Source: Paralcaligenes ureilyticus (lineage in GTDB: Bacteria > Pseudomonadota > Gammaproteobacteria > Burkholderiales > Burkholderiaceae_B). From it: a stretch of 64,000 nucleotides of DNA. The stretch is taken from positions 1 to 64,000 of the forward strand of contig NZ_SMAJ01000006.1 in the NCBI RefSeq assembly GCF_004346225.1, written 5' to 3'. Shown in pieces: positions 35,292 to 45,696 of this stretch (the first letter of the stretch is position 1; every line of letters starts with the position of its first letter). The translations under genes and the position numbers were made by a program. The notes below the pieces were generated by a model. That model searched no databases. It saw only the letters and a program-made list of their open reading frames with translations, and had not been told where the DNA came from.

Positions 35292-36449
35292 CTACACGCC
35301 GCGCTTCATCAGTTTGGCCAACGCCGTCAGGCGCGCCTCGCGCAATGCGATTTTGATTTTTTCGGGCTCGCCGCGGCATGCTTGCGCAATCGCGCCGGCA
35401 TCGATCGATCGAACGGCTGAGACGCGCTCGCGCCATATTGCCGTATTCACGTCGACGACACACGCAGCGGCATCGAGCAGATCCAGGAAGCGTGCCGGCT
35501 TGCGCAGCGCATCGCAACGTTCGAGAAGAGCAAGGCATTCTTCAAGCGGATCGCCCGAAGGCGAGCCGCCGGGCTTGCCTGCGACGGTCTCCCTTGTATC
35601 TTTTGCGACAACCTGCAGCACCGACGGCAACAGGCGTGCATAGTCACGGCACTCGGTCGGCGCACGCAAATGATTGGCCAATTCTTCCGGTCGCGCCGAC
35701 AGGCGGCACAGCAAGGCAAAACGGGAAGCTACAGGCAAATTGGCCAGGGCCGCAGCCGCCAGTTGTGCATAAATCGCCTGATCAAATATCAGGCCGGGCA
35801 TTACTCTGGCCAGAGCGCCGGTGAGGTCAAGCACCTGGAACATACGGCCCGGCTGCGCGGTCGACAAGCCTTTGACGACTTCACGCCATACGCGTTCGGG
35901 TACCAGCATATCCACCTCGCCGTCCGTGACGAGCTGATGCGCCAGCGCCAGTGTTTCCGGGGCGATCGAGAAGTCGTGAAAGCGCGCGGCAAATCGGGCC
36001 AGGCGCAATAAACGCACTGGGTCTTCGACAAACGCCCGACCCACGTGGCGCAACACGCGAGCCCTGATGTCGGCCTGCCCCTCAAGCGGGTCAAACAAGC
36101 GGCCGTCGGCCGCCTGGGCAATCGCATTGATGGTCAGGTCGCGCCGCTTCAGGTCCTCGGCCAATGTGACATCGACTCCGGCGTAGAAGGTAAAGCCCTT
36201 GTACCCCCGGCCGGATTTGCGCTCGGTGCGCGCCAGCGCGTATTCTTCTTTGGTCTTGGGATGCAGGAAGACCGGGAAGTCTCCGCCCACCGGAATAAAG
36301 CCGCGCCTGGCCATTTCCTCGGGTGAGGATCCCACCACCACCCAGTCGCGGTCGCCGGCCGGCAAACCCAGCAAACGATCACGCACCGCTCCACCGACGA
36401 TATAGACATCGAGGCCGTGGGTGGCGGGGTCGGGGTGGGCTGTCGTCAT
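35292..36449 (-). CDS. cca: CCA-adding tRNA nucleotidyltransferase
   Basis: A 385-residue enzyme building or repairing the tRNA 3' CCA end. Class II markers: [23 protein letters not shown] with the catalytic acids, [49 protein letters not shown]. It is shorter than the 410-residue form with an HD domain; the C-terminal part shows no clear HD motif. ATG at 36449 is used because the frame beyond it translates a short repeat unit. Confidence 0.93.
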   Translation of the reverse strand: MTTAHPDPATHGLDVYIVGGAVRDRLLGLPAGDRDWVVVGSSPEEMARRGFIPVGGDFPVFLHPKTKEEYALARTERKSGRGYKGFTFYAGVDVTLAEDLKRRDLTINAIAQAADGRLFDPLEGQADIRARVLRHVGRAFVEDPVRLLRLARFAARFHDFSIAPETLALAHQLVTDGEVDMLVPERVWREVVKGLSTAQPGRMFQVLDLTGALARVMPGLIFDQAIYAQLAAAALANLPVASRFALLCRLSARPEELANHLRAPTECRDYARLLPSVLQVVAKDTRETVAGKPGGSPSGDPLEECLALLERCDALRKPARFLDLLDAAACVVDVNTAIWRERVSAVRSIDAGAIAQACRGEPEKIKIALREARLTALAKLMKRGV

Positions 36450-36468
36450 TGTTTGGTCATTGGGGGAG

Positions 36469-36510
36469 ATGGCACCCACGAGGGGTGCCGCTACAAACAA
36501 GGGGTGCCAT
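36469..36510. repeat. Short hairpin unit plus half unit
   Basis: A unit at 36469-36495 followed at once by a partial copy (ACAAGGGGTGCCATT). They lie in the short gap between slt and cca, so they would be transcribed if the two genes are cotranscribed. Confidence 0.75.
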
Positions 36511-36525
36511 TAATCAAAATAATAT

Positions 36526-38628
36526 TTACGGCAAATTGACTTTGGTGTCCGGCTCGGGGGAAATCATGCCCAGGCGCGCTTTCAGGGAATTGGGCCGGCC
36601 GGTAAACATGGTGGCGTAATAGGCGGCGTTGGACATTACGTGCTTGACATACAAACGGGTTTCGGTAAAGGGAATGGTTTCGGCGAAAATGGCGCCTTCA
36701 ACAGGCCCCTGAAGCTTGGATCGCCACAGCACCGAACGTTTGGGGCCCGCGTTGTAGCCCGCCGTGGCCAGCACCTGCGAGCCATCGAGATCCTGCAATA
36801 CCATGTTCAGATAGTTGGTGCCCAATACGGTATTGGTGTCAAAGTCGTTGACCGACGAGGGTGTAAAGTCGTTCATGCCGATCTTGCGTGCCACCCAACG
36901 GGCCGTGGCAGGCATAAGCTGCATCAGCCCGGATGCCCCGACACTGGACCGGGCATCGGTGATGAAACGCGACTCTTGACGAATCAGGCCATAAACCCAC
37001 GCTGGATCCAGATTGATCTGGCGCGCTTTTTCCGCTACCCGGCCTTCGAAGGGAGCAATGAACCGCTGTTTGAAGTCGATTTCATGTTTCGTCTGCAACG
37101 ACGTATTCACTACCCGGTCAAAAATCTGCTCACGCCGGGCCAGTTCGGCTGCGGCCAGCAATTCCCGGTCGCTCATGCCACGCAGATAGAAGTTCCATTC
37201 CGGCACCGCCTCGGGGCGCCAACCCAAGTGAAACAGCTTGATGGCTCGCTGCAAACCCAGATTGGATCGCGCGCCGGCCAATTCAGCAGGGGTCACGGGA
37301 GGGGGAAATGGCGGTATCGTCATGGGACGGCCAAGCTCTTCATTAGCCAGTTGGCCGTAAAAATCCAGATTATCCTCAATCGACGTATAACGCGCCTGCG
37401 CGCCGGCGCGATCGCCTTGCGCAGCCAGTGCGCGACCGTACCAATAGGTCCATACCGGCTCGGCGCGCTGCTTCGGGGTCATTCTGTCAATGGCCTTTCT
37501 GACTTGTTGCCAGTCGATCCTGCCCTGCCTGAGCTCGGAGCGCACCTGCCATCCGTGGTTGTAATCGGTCATGGGCGTATCGCCCGACCGTCTGTACCAC
37601 ATCACAGCCTGGCCTTCCAGATTAAGCGCCGACACCAAGCCAAATTGCCCCCACACCCACTGCATATCCACGGCGGGCACCGATCGCGACCATTGGCTGC
37701 TTACATAGTCCGCCGCCGCGGGACGATCAGAGCCTCGCGCCAGACGCGACAGGGCCAAGGTAACCAGCTCAATTTGCGCGCGCGACTTGGGCGCCTTCTG
37801 CGACGCCAGCCATTTTCTGGCGTTTTGCATCAGTGCCCGATACTCGGACATTTCCGATGGCGCAAACATCAGCCCGGCGAGCCGTTGCGCATCACCGGTT
37901 TTATTGGTTTCGAGCGTTGCGCGCAACACAGGATCGAGCTGCTTCCACCCCACCACCCCGGCTGAAACCTGTTGACCAAGAAAGGCCCAGCACGACTGCC
38001 CCGGTGCAAATGCAGCCATAGTCTGCGCAGCGGATACCGGCCGCTCGGTAGCTGCCTGTGCCTGCAAACGCGCGCAATCGACCTGCGCATTGCTGACCTC
38101 CACCGGACCCAAATTATCGACCGTGGCATAGTCGCCGGAACGAGCGGCAGCGACAATCCAGTCGCCTTTAAGCCGGTTGACTAAATATGCGTTGCGACTG
38201 TTCGAAAGAAACTGCTGCAGCAAGGCTGTGGGGACTGGCGCATTGGGATCGGCCAACTGCTGGCGCAAATACCAGTAGGCCGGATAATCGCCCAATAAAG
38301 GGTCGCCTTTGGCCAGTGGCACCAAGCTGGCCAGCCTGTCCCACTGGCGGCCCTGCATGGCGGCACGCGCGTCCAACACAGCCTGTTCCGCCTCGGGCGA
38401 GGACACCAGCAACAGCGGCGCGGGCACAGGAGCCGCAGGTGTCGCTTGCGGCGCGACCAAAGCCTGGGGTGCGACGGGATCCGCTGTATTGTCGGGAAGT
38501 TTTGCGCCGGCACAACCGGCAAGGCCCAAAGACAAGGCCAGCCACCAGCTTTTACGGGACAAGGCGCCAAGGGGTCCGCCAGAAAGATTTCGAGTTTTCT
38601 GATACCGTTGTTGCTGCTTCGATAACAT
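36526..38628 (-). CDS. slt: Soluble-type lytic transglycosylase (lipoprotein)
   Basis: A 700-residue Slt70-like murein transglycosylase. The N-terminus (WWLALSLGLAGC) ends in a lipobox, so it is probably membrane-anchored. A long alpha-superhelical part (about 90-500) leads to the catalytic domain with Glu in YGLIRQESRFITDARSSVGA, then SGLMQLMPATARWVA, LGTNYLNMVLQ and ATAGYNAGP. It is upstream of cca on the same strand and divergent from the cyclo-ligase gene. Confidence 0.94.
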   Translation of the reverse strand: MLSKQQQRYQKTRNLSGGPLGALSRKSWWLALSLGLAGCAGAKLPDNTADPVAPQALVAPQATPAAPVPAPLLLVSSPEAEQAVLDARAAMQGRQWDRLASLVPLAKGDPLLGDYPAYWYLRQQLADPNAPVPTALLQQFLSNSRNAYLVNRLKGDWIVAAARSGDYATVDNLGPVEVSNAQVDCARLQAQAATERPVSAAQTMAAFAPGQSCWAFLGQQVSAGVVGWKQLDPVLRATLETNKTGDAQRLAGLMFAPSEMSEYRALMQNARKWLASQKAPKSRAQIELVTLALSRLARGSDRPAAADYVSSQWSRSVPAVDMQWVWGQFGLVSALNLEGQAVMWYRRSGDTPMTDYNHGWQVRSELRQGRIDWQQVRKAIDRMTPKQRAEPVWTYWYGRALAAQGDRAGAQARYTSIEDNLDFYGQLANEELGRPMTIPPFPPPVTPAELAGARSNLGLQRAIKLFHLGWRPEAVPEWNFYLRGMSDRELLAAAELARREQIFDRVVNTSLQTKHEIDFKQRFIAPFEGRVAEKARQINLDPAWVYGLIRQESRFITDARSSVGASGLMQLMPATARWVARKIGMNDFTPSSVNDFDTNTVLGTNYLNMVLQDLDGSQVLATAGYNAGPKRSVLWRSKLQGPVEGAIFAETIPFTETRLYVKHVMSNAAYYATMFTGRPNSLKARLGMISPEPDTKVNLP

Positions 38629-38655
38629 CTTGTTTGGACTCCGATCGCACCATCC

Positions 38656-39288
38656 ATGAATAACACCCTAGAGAATAACGCAGTCCCCCTTCGCGCGCGA
38701 CTAAAACAGTTGCGCGCCGAGATCAATCCCATCGATAGACACCGTGGCGCATTGCTGATTCGGGGCCGTCTGTTCACCTGGCTGGCCACAACCCGTGCCA
38801 GGCTGCTGGCCGCCAATCGTCCCGCCCCGCAGCATATCGCGGCGTTCTGGTCTATGGACGAAGAGCCTGAACTCCAGCCGCTGCTGCATCAATGGGTGGA
38901 AGAAAACGGGCTTACGGTTTCGCTGCCGGTGGTCGCCGACATCGACGCACCCCTGGAATTCCGGGTATGGACACCCGACACGGAAATGCAGATTGGCGCT
39001 TACGGCATCGCCGAGCCTCAAAGTGAACTGGCGCCATTACCCGATCTGGTGCTGGTGCCCACGCTGGGCTACACCCGCGCAGGCGACCGCATCGGATACG
39101 GCAAGGGCTATTACGACCGCACACTCGCGGCGATCAAGACGCAGCAACATTCTTGCACCACCATAGGGATAGCCTGGTCCTGCGGGGATCTGTCCAGTCA
39201 AGCCTACACCCCAGCCGGGCACGACGTCCGGCTGGACGCCGTGCTGACCGATAAAGGGTGGGCCGTGCCCGCGCCGGTTCTTTTGTAG
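38656..39288 (+). CDS. fau: 5-formyltetrahydrofolate cyclo-ligase
   Basis: A 210-residue enzyme converting 5-formyl-THF to methenyl-THF with ATP. N-terminal LRARLKQLRAE carries the basic phosphate contact. The signature is LVLVPTLGYTRAGDRIGYGK, GYYDRTLA, followed by GIAWS. It faces metF convergently, so two folate one-carbon genes end next to each other with about 70 bases and a degenerate repeat unit between. Confidence 0.92.
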   Translation: MNNTLENNAVPLRARLKQLRAEINPIDRHRGALLIRGRLFTWLATTRARLLAANRPAPQHIAAFWSMDEEPELQPLLHQWVEENGLTVSLPVVADIDAPLEFRVWTPDTEMQIGAYGIAEPQSELAPLPDLVLVPTLGYTRAGDRIGYGKGYYDRTLAAIKTQQHSCTTIGIAWSCGDLSSQAYTPAGHDVRLDAVLTDKGWAVPAPVLL

Positions 39289-39312
39289 GGCTGATAAAAA
39301 GAGGCGCGGGGC

Positions 39313-39337
39313 TTGGCAGCCACAAGGGCTGCCACCT
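39313..39337 (-). repeat. Degenerate short hairpin unit
   Basis: TTGGCAGCCACAAGGGCTGCC keeps the stem and loop but has lost the TACA end. Confidence 0.65.
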
Positions 39338-39360
39338 CACCACAATCACGCGACCACCGA

Positions 39361-40194
39361 TCAGCTCAAACCGCGATGAATGGCCAGGATAGAATCCGCA
39401 TTATTAAGCGTATAAAAATGCAACCCCGGCGCGCCTTGATCCAACAGGCGCTGGCACAAGCGGGTAATCACGTCCGCCCCGAAAGCCTTGATCGAAGCGC
39501 GGTCATCGCCGAACTCGGCCAGGCGAAGACGAATCCAGCGCGGGATTTCCGCGCCGCACATCGTCGAGAACCGCACTAACTGCGAATGATTGGTAATCGG
39601 CATGATCCCCGGCACGATGGGTATCGATACCCCTTTGGCCCGGACCCGGTTCACAAAATCGGAATACGCGTCGGCATTGAAAAAATACTGCGTAATCGCG
39701 CTATTGGCCCCCGCCTTGACCTTGGTGACGAAATGATCCAGGTCTTCGGATGCATTAAGCGCCTGCGGGTGCATTTCCGGATACGCGGCCACTTCAATAT
39801 GAAACCAGTCGCCGCTATGCTCGCGGATGAATCGAACGAGATCGCTGGCATAGCGCAGCTCGCCCGCTTCGACCCCCATGCCCGAAGGCGTATCGCCGCG
39901 CAGCGCCACAATACGCCGGATCCCGGCCGCGCGATACGCATCCAGAATCTCGGTCAATACGGCGCGACTGGACCCTATGCACGATAGATGAGGGGCCGCC
40001 TCGCAGCCCAGGTTCTGCATGAGGCTCACCGTATCGGCCGTGCCCGAACGGGTAGACCCGCCAGCGCCGAAGGTGACGCTGACATAGCTGGGATGCAAGG
40101 CCAGCAACTGCTTGGCCGAGCGCACCAGTTTTTCTTGGGCGGCTATATCGCGGGGAGGGAAAAACTCCAGACTTATCGATGACGCAGAATTCAT
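39361..40194 (-). CDS. metF: 5,10-methylenetetrahydrofolate reductase
   Basis: A 277-residue FAD-linked TIM-barrel enzyme supplying 5-methyl-THF for methionine synthesis. Markers: SLEFFPPRD with the catalytic Glu, YVSVTFGAGGSTR, RIVALRGDTPSG, VEVAAYPEMHPQA-like segment, KAGANSAITQYFFNAD and PGIMPITNHSQLVRF. Its start overlaps the DUF360 stop (ATGA), placing it third in the ahcY-DUF360-metF operon below the SAH riboswitch. Confidence 0.96.
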   Translation of the reverse strand: MNSASSISLEFFPPRDIAAQEKLVRSAKQLLALHPSYVSVTFGAGGSTRSGTADTVSLMQNLGCEAAPHLSCIGSSRAVLTEILDAYRAAGIRRIVALRGDTPSGMGVEAGELRYASDLVRFIREHSGDWFHIEVAAYPEMHPQALNASEDLDHFVTKVKAGANSAITQYFFNADAYSDFVNRVRAKGVSIPIVPGIMPITNHSQLVRFSTMCGAEIPRWIRLRLAEFGDDRASIKAFGADVITRLCQRLLDQGAPGLHFYTLNNADSILAIHRGLS

Positions 40195-40529
40195 GAATAC
40201 AACAACCTGGAAAGCAATCCGGAAACCAGACTATAGACAATGGCGCCCAGCACGGCCCACCAGAAGCCGTTGACGTGAAAGCCTTTTAGAATCGAGCCCG
40301 CAAACCAGAACACCAGAGCATTGAGCACCAGAAGGAACAGGCCAAGGGTCACAATCGTGATGGGCAAAGTCAGCAATATCAACACCGGCTTGACCAGCGT
40401 ATTGAGCAAGCCCAATACCAGCGCCGCGATCAGCGCCGAGCCGAAAGACGACACACTGATGCCGGGCAATACATAAGCCACGATCAGCAGCGCCACTGCA
40501 TTCAAAATCCAGACCAGGATGAGTTGCAT
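40191..40529 (-). CDS. DUF360/holin-4-like membrane protein
   Basis: A 112-residue protein of about four membrane helices (VWILNAVALLIVAYVLPGIS, LIAALVLGLLNTLVKPVLIL, IVTLGLFLLVLNALVFWFAG, WWAVLGAIVYSLVSGLLSRL). It belongs to the family often annotated as 'phage holin family 4' or mycobacterial-type superfamily IV protein; no phage context exists. It lies between ahcY and metF and is coupled to metF, an arrangement kept in many Burkholderiales. Role unknown. Confidence 0.88.
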   Translation of the reverse strand: MQLILVWILNAVALLIVAYVLPGISVSSFGSALIAALVLGLLNTLVKPVLILLTLPITIVTLGLFLLVLNALVFWFAGSILKGFHVNGFWWAVLGAIVYSLVSGLLSRLLYS

Positions 40530-40579
40530 AATCAGACTCCGTATAAATCGTCAGGCCGCAGGCGCTTGCGACCTGCGTT

Positions 40580-40606
40580 TGTAGCGGCACCCCTTGTGGG
40601 TGCCAC
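40580..40606 (+). repeat. Short hairpin repeat unit
   Basis: Unit with the GGCACCC/GGGTGCC allele, between ahcY and the DUF360 gene inside the same operon, where it could act as an mRNA-stabilising or attenuating hairpin. Confidence 0.85.
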
Positions 40607-40619
40607 ATCCGCCAGGGGT

Positions 40620-42038
40620 TTAATAACGGTAGTGATCGGGCTTGAACGGCCCGGTTACCGGCACGTTAATATACTCGGCCTGATCGGCGCGCAGTTCAGT
40701 CAGATGAACACCCAGCTTTTTAAGATGAAGCCGCGCCACTTTCTCATCCAGATGCTTGGGCAAAACATAAACCTGCCCCGTCTTGTAGGCGCTGCCACGC
40801 GTATAGAGCTCGATCTGCGCAATCGTCTGGTTGGTGAACGAGGCCGACATCACGAAAGACGGATGGCCAGTGGCGCAACCGAGATTCACCAGGCGGCCTT
40901 TGGCCAGCAGAATGATGCGTTTTCCATCGGGGAAAATAATGTGGTCGACCTGCGGCTTGACCTCTTCCCACTTCAGGTTCTCGACGGACGCAACATCGAT
41001 TTCATTATCGAAGTGGCCAATATTGCAGACAATGGCCTGATCTTTCATGCGCTCCATGTGGGCACGCGTAATGACATGGTAGTTGCCGGTAGCCGTTACG
41101 AAAATATCCGCTTTGTCAGCGGCCTCTTCGATGGTAACGACCTTGTAGCCTTCCATCGACGCCTGCAAAGCGCAGATCGGATCGACTTCGGTTACCCAAA
41201 CCTGGGCGCGCAAGGCAGACAGGGCCTGCGCACACCCCTTGCCCACATCGCCAAAGCCGCAAACCAGCGCGACCTTGCCCGCCACCATCACGTCGGTAGC
41301 GCGCTTGATGCCGTCGACCAGCGACTCGCGGCAGCCATACAGATTGTCGAACTTGGACTTCGTGACCGAATCGTTCACGTTGATGGCGGGGATGGCGAGT
41401 TCGCCTTTCTTGGACATCTGATACAAGCGATGCACGCCGGTCGTCGTTTCTTCGGTAACGCCCTTGATCTGCGCCAGGCGAGTGGAATACCACTTGGGGT
41501 CGACCTTTAGTTGCGCCTTGATGGACGCAAACAGAACACGCTCTTCTTCGCTGCCCGGTTTGTCGAGCACCGACAGATTGGCTTCGGCCTTGGTTCCCAA
41601 ATGCAAAAGAGCCGTGGCATCGCCGCCGTCATCGAGAATCATGTTGGCATGCTGCCCATTGGGCCACTGGAATATTTTGTGGGTATATTGCCAATAGTCT
41701 TCAAGGGTTTCGCCCTTGACGGCAAACACGGCCGTACCGCCGGCGGCAATCGCGGCCGCGGCATGGTCTTGCGTGGAAAAAATATTGCATGACGCCCAGC
41801 GCACCTCGGCGCCCAGGGCAACCAGGGTCTCGATCAGCACCGCGGTTTGAATGGTCATGTGCAGGCTGCCGGCAATCCGCGCGCCTTTCAGGGGCTGGGA
41901 CTGGGCATACTCGTCGCGAGTAGCCATCAGGCCGGGCATTTCGGTTTCGGCGATCGCGATTTCGCGACGGCCCCAGCCGGCCAGGCCGATATCGGCAATG
42001 GTGTAATCGGAAAAAACGGTTTCAGCGACAGTGTTCAT
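40620..42038 (-). CDS. ahcY: Adenosylhomocysteinase
   Basis: A 472-residue NAD-dependent hydrolase splitting S-adenosylhomocysteine to adenosine and homocysteine. Markers: [35 protein letters not shown], the insert [32 protein letters not shown], the NAD motif [15 protein letters not shown] and C-terminal PDHYRY. The ATG at 42038 is chosen because it opens the conserved region; upstream codons belong to the leader. Its leader carries an SAH riboswitch expected to turn the operon on when SAH accumulates. Confidence 0.97.
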   Translation of the reverse strand: MNTVAETVFSDYTIADIGLAGWGRREIAIAETEMPGLMATRDEYAQSQPLKGARIAGSLHMTIQTAVLIETLVALGAEVRWASCNIFSTQDHAAAAIAAGGTAVFAVKGETLEDYWQYTHKIFQWPNGQHANMILDDGGDATALLHLGTKAEANLSVLDKPGSEEERVLFASIKAQLKVDPKWYSTRLAQIKGVTEETTTGVHRLYQMSKKGELAIPAINVNDSVTKSKFDNLYGCRESLVDGIKRATDVMVAGKVALVCGFGDVGKGCAQALSALRAQVWVTEVDPICALQASMEGYKVVTIEEAADKADIFVTATGNYHVITRAHMERMKDQAIVCNIGHFDNEIDVASVENLKWEEVKPQVDHIIFPDGKRIILLAKGRLVNLGCATGHPSFVMSASFTNQTIAQIELYTRGSAYKTGQVYVLPKHLDEKVARLHLKKLGVHLTELRADQAEYINVPVTGPFKPDHYRY

Positions 42039-42116
42039 GGTAATAATCCAATAAACCTGTACGGGAAAAGTGCGGATGGGGTTGCCGCTCACCTTCGCCT
42101 ACGATACAGGAGATGA

Positions 42117-42207
42117 TGAGCGCCGTTGAATCAAAAAGCGTTTCCTGAGCCTAGCGGGGCGGCGGGCGCGAACCCGGCAAAATCCCGTTGCAGCACTCCT
42201 CAGGAAA
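42117..42207 (-). promoter_or_regulatory. SAH riboswitch of ahcY
   Basis: The minus-strand leader fits the SAH aptamer. P1 is TTTCCTGAG (42207-42199) with CTCAGGAAA (42149-42141). Between them lie the conserved GAGGAGTGCTGCAACGGG and CCCCGCTAGGCTC. After an unpaired spacer, AACGGCGCTCA (42127-42117) can pair back to GAGTGC to form the P4 pseudoknot. SAH binding is known to activate such leaders. A search with RF01057 would confirm it. Confidence 0.92.
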
Positions 42208-42213
42208 GCCGAA

Positions 42214-42234
42214 ATTGTAGCGCAATTGCGCTAC
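42214..42234 (-). promoter_or_regulatory. ahcY promoter with an 18-bp palindrome
   Basis: TACAAT at 42219-42214 is a good -10 box, seven bases before the SAH riboswitch. It overlaps a perfect palindrome GTAGCGCAATTGCGCTAC (42217-42234), placed where a repressor would block RNA polymerase. The regulator is unknown. Confidence 0.55.
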
Positions 42235-42238
42235 CTAT

Positions 42239-42454
42239 TTAACCTCTGTTTCGCGGATAGCCCTGCGCCTTGATGCGCTGCCAGATCGCGTGCTTTTCAT
42301 CATCAGACAAAAAGACCCAATTGGCCACTTCCATGGTGGTGCGCCCACAACCTCGGCAGACTTCATCGTACAAGGTTGAACACACCGCCACGCAGGGTGA
42401 ATCGCTGCGTTTAAGACTATAACTATCGTCGTCGGGGCGAGTGCTTGCCGTCAT
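42239..42454 (-). CDS. DUF1289 protein
   Basis: A 71-residue protein. SPCVAVCSTLYDEVCRGCGR followed by TTMEVANW is the DUF1289 signature, with four cysteines likely to bind a metal or Fe-S cluster, then a helix EKHAIWQRIKAQ. Function unknown. It lies 63 bases after metK on the same strand and just before the ahcY promoter. Confidence 0.88.
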   Translation of the reverse strand: MTASTRPDDDSYSLKRSDSPCVAVCSTLYDEVCRGCGRTTMEVANWVFLSDDEKHAIWQRIKAQGYPRNRG

Positions 42455-42517
42455 GAAAATCAGAACTCCTCCCAGATCGCGCCCGACAATACGCCCGACA
42501 TCGGGCGTATTCCAGAT

Positions 42518-43693
<1,176 letters not shown>

Positions 43694-43713
43694 AGCAATA
43701 CGTTCCTTTTAAT

Positions 43714-43730
43714 GGCCGCACGATGCGACC
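43714..43730 (-). promoter_or_regulatory. Hairpin just before the metK start
   Basis: A 7-bp stem (GGTCGCA/TGCGGCC, one G-T pair) with a 3-base loop lies a few bases upstream of the metK ribosome binding site. Further upstream GGGGCG pairs with CGCCCC, GGCC with GGCC and CGCT with AGCG. A structured leader is likely; its role is open. Confidence 0.4.
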
Positions 43731-43943
43731 TTGAGGTTGAACGGAATGCGTTGCACCTCGGAAGCCTATAGCCTGGAAGACGGGGCGCGACGCTTTAGCG
43801 GTTTTTTTTGACCTGGCCGTTTTTGAAAATGGCCTGCCTATCGCCCCGCAAGTTGTCGGTTAACTTAGCGATAGAGCGTATTTTAAGCGAAAATAGGTGA
43901 AAGCGTATTTTTCCATTGGTTATAAAAGGGTTATTGTTGTTTT

Positions 43944-44789
43944 ATGCTGCTGATTCTGTTCCGTGTGCTTGCTGCCGTGCCCCTGCCCATCCTGCACGGT
44001 ATCGGCCGGATAAGCGGCCTTCTGGTCTACGCCATCCCAGGCAAATACCGCCGACGCCTGCAGACCAATGCCAAACAGGCCGGCTACCCCAACCCCGCTT
44101 TCGCGCGCCAAGCTGCAGCCCAGACCGGCGCCATGATCATGGAGCTCCCCAAGGTCTGGCTGCGCAACCAGCAATGCCTGGACAAGGTCGTCACCGACGA
44201 CAATGCCGTGGTTGAAGCGGCCTTGGGCGAAGGACGCGGCATTCTGTACCTGACCCCGCATTTGGGCTGCTTTGAAATCACGGCCCGCTACCTGACTCGC
44301 CACGGCCGCATTACCGTCATGTATCGCCCGCCTCGCCAAGCCTTTCTGGCCCCGGTCATGGAAAGTGCGCGCAACACCTCGCAGCTCAACGCCGTGCCGG
44401 CCAACCGGCAGGGTGTACGCGAGTTCGTACGCGCACTCAAACGCGGCGAAGCCGTGGGCATGTTGCCCGACCAGGTGCCTGGCGGCGGCGACGGCGTGTG
44501 GGCGCCTTTCTTTGACAAGCCTGCGTACACCATGACGTTGGCGGGCAAGCTGGCGGCCCAAACCGGAGTCGCGGTGATCCTGACCGCGGGCGAACGCCTG
44601 CCGCAAGGCCAGGGCTGGCGTATCCACTACATGCGCCTGCCTGAGCCCTTACCTGACTCAGCCGACGAACAGGCCGCGCTGATCAATCACGCCATGGAAA
44701 CGTTGATACGCCGCTGCCCCACGCAATACTTATGGAGCTACAACCGCTACAAAATACCCAAGGGCGCCCCCCTCCACCGTCCGACCTGA
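43944..44789 (+). CDS. LpxL/HtrB-type lipid A acyltransferase (first)
   Basis: A 281-residue inner-membrane acyltransferase. The catalytic HX4(D/E) motif is HLGCFE in LYLTPHLGCFEITARYL, followed by TVMYRPPRQ, KRGEAVGMLPDQVPGGGDGV and APFFDKPAYTMTLAGKLAA. It adds secondary acyl chains to lipid A. It is divergent from metK and one base ahead of a second homologue. Which position each acylates is not clear. Confidence 0.9.
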   Translation: MLLILFRVLAAVPLPILHGIGRISGLLVYAIPGKYRRRLQTNAKQAGYPNPAFARQAAAQTGAMIMELPKVWLRNQQCLDKVVTDDNAVVEAALGEGRGILYLTPHLGCFEITARYLTRHGRITVMYRPPRQAFLAPVMESARNTSQLNAVPANRQGVREFVRALKRGEAVGMLPDQVPGGGDGVWAPFFDKPAYTMTLAGKLAAQTGVAVILTAGERLPQGQGWRIHYMRLPEPLPDSADEQAALINHAMETLIRRCPTQYLWSYNRYKIPKGAPLHRPT

Positions 44790-44790
44790 C

Positions 44791-45681
44791 ATGAATCTGA
44801 GCAAATTAACCCTGCTGCGAGCCATTTTTTCCTACTTCGGCCGTTGCAATACACGTACACGCCTACGCTACGGACGCATACTGGGGTGGCTCACACCCAA
44901 ACTGCTGCGCTCCCGGGCGCGCATTGTCAGAATCAACCTGGCGCTGTGTTTCCCCGAGCGCTCGCCATCCGAGCAAGAGGCCTGGCTGCAGCGCCATTTT
45001 TATCTGCTTGCGCAGTCCGTCGTCGATCGAGGCCTGTTCTGGTTCGGCCCCTCTGCAACGATCAAGGAAGCCGTTCAAATCAGCGGACTGGAGCATCTGG
45101 AACGGTTGCTGGCGGCCAAGCGCCGCATCATCATGCTCGCGCCGCACTTCATTGCACTCGATGCGGCTGCAACGCGGCTATCGCAATTCCTGCTGCAATC
45201 GGCAACCCTCTATACCCCGCAAAGCGATGCCGACGTCGACTATCTGGTACGCGAAGGCCGCGGGCGCTTCAACGACGTGCGCCTGGTCAGCCGCCACGAC
45301 GGCGTGCGCGGCCTGATCCGGCAGCTTCGCGCCGGCATACCCATTTATTATTTGCCCGATATGGACTTTGGTCGCAAAGGCGCCGTGTTCGCCCCTTTTT
45401 TCGGTGTACAGGCCGCCACGATTCCCGCCACCGCGCAAATTGCCAAGGCATGGGAGGCGGTCGTGGTGCCGGTCGTGAGCCGGCTGGATCCCGAAACAGG
45501 CCGTTATAACGTTCAGGTACTGCCGCCGCTGGACGATTTTCCCGGCGAACAGACTCTGGAGCAGGCCACCGTGCGCATCAACCAACTGATCGAAAGCTGG
45601 GTCAGGCCCGATCCCGCCCAGTACTATTGGGTGCATCGTCGCTTTAAAACACGCCCCGAAGGTGAAAAAAGATTCTATTAG
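44791..45681 (+). CDS. LpxL/HtrB-type lipid A acyltransferase (second)
   Basis: A 296-residue homologue of the preceding gene, with the catalytic motif HFIALD (IIMLAPHFIALDAAATRL), ATLYTPQSDADVDYLVREGR and IPIYYLPDMDFGRKGAVFAP. The two differ clearly and are not a recent duplication, so they probably add different acyl chains or differ in acyl donor. It starts one base after its neighbour's stop and is followed by dapF 15 bases on. Confidence 0.9.
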   Translation: MNLSKLTLLRAIFSYFGRCNTRTRLRYGRILGWLTPKLLRSRARIVRINLALCFPERSPSEQEAWLQRHFYLLAQSVVDRGLFWFGPSATIKEAVQISGLEHLERLLAAKRRIIMLAPHFIALDAAATRLSQFLLQSATLYTPQSDADVDYLVREGRGRFNDVRLVSRHDGVRGLIRQLRAGIPIYYLPDMDFGRKGAVFAPFFGVQAATIPATAQIAKAWEAVVVPVVSRLDPETGRYNVQVLPPLDDFPGEQTLEQATVRINQLIESWVRPDPAQYYWVHRRFKTRPEGEKRFY

Positions 45682-45696
45682 GGGATAATCCTGAAC

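Noticed and set aside
35089-35643. 184-codon plus-strand frame after midA
   Set aside because: It crosses the long inverted repeat and runs antisense into cca; no conserved motif.
36450-36500. N-terminal extension of cca reading [12 protein letters not shown]
   Set aside because: It is the translation of a short hairpin unit; cca is started at 36449 instead.
40191-40529. 'Phage holin' gene as a sign of a prophage
   Set aside because: The DUF360 family is chromosomal and kept between ahcY and metF; no phage genes are near.
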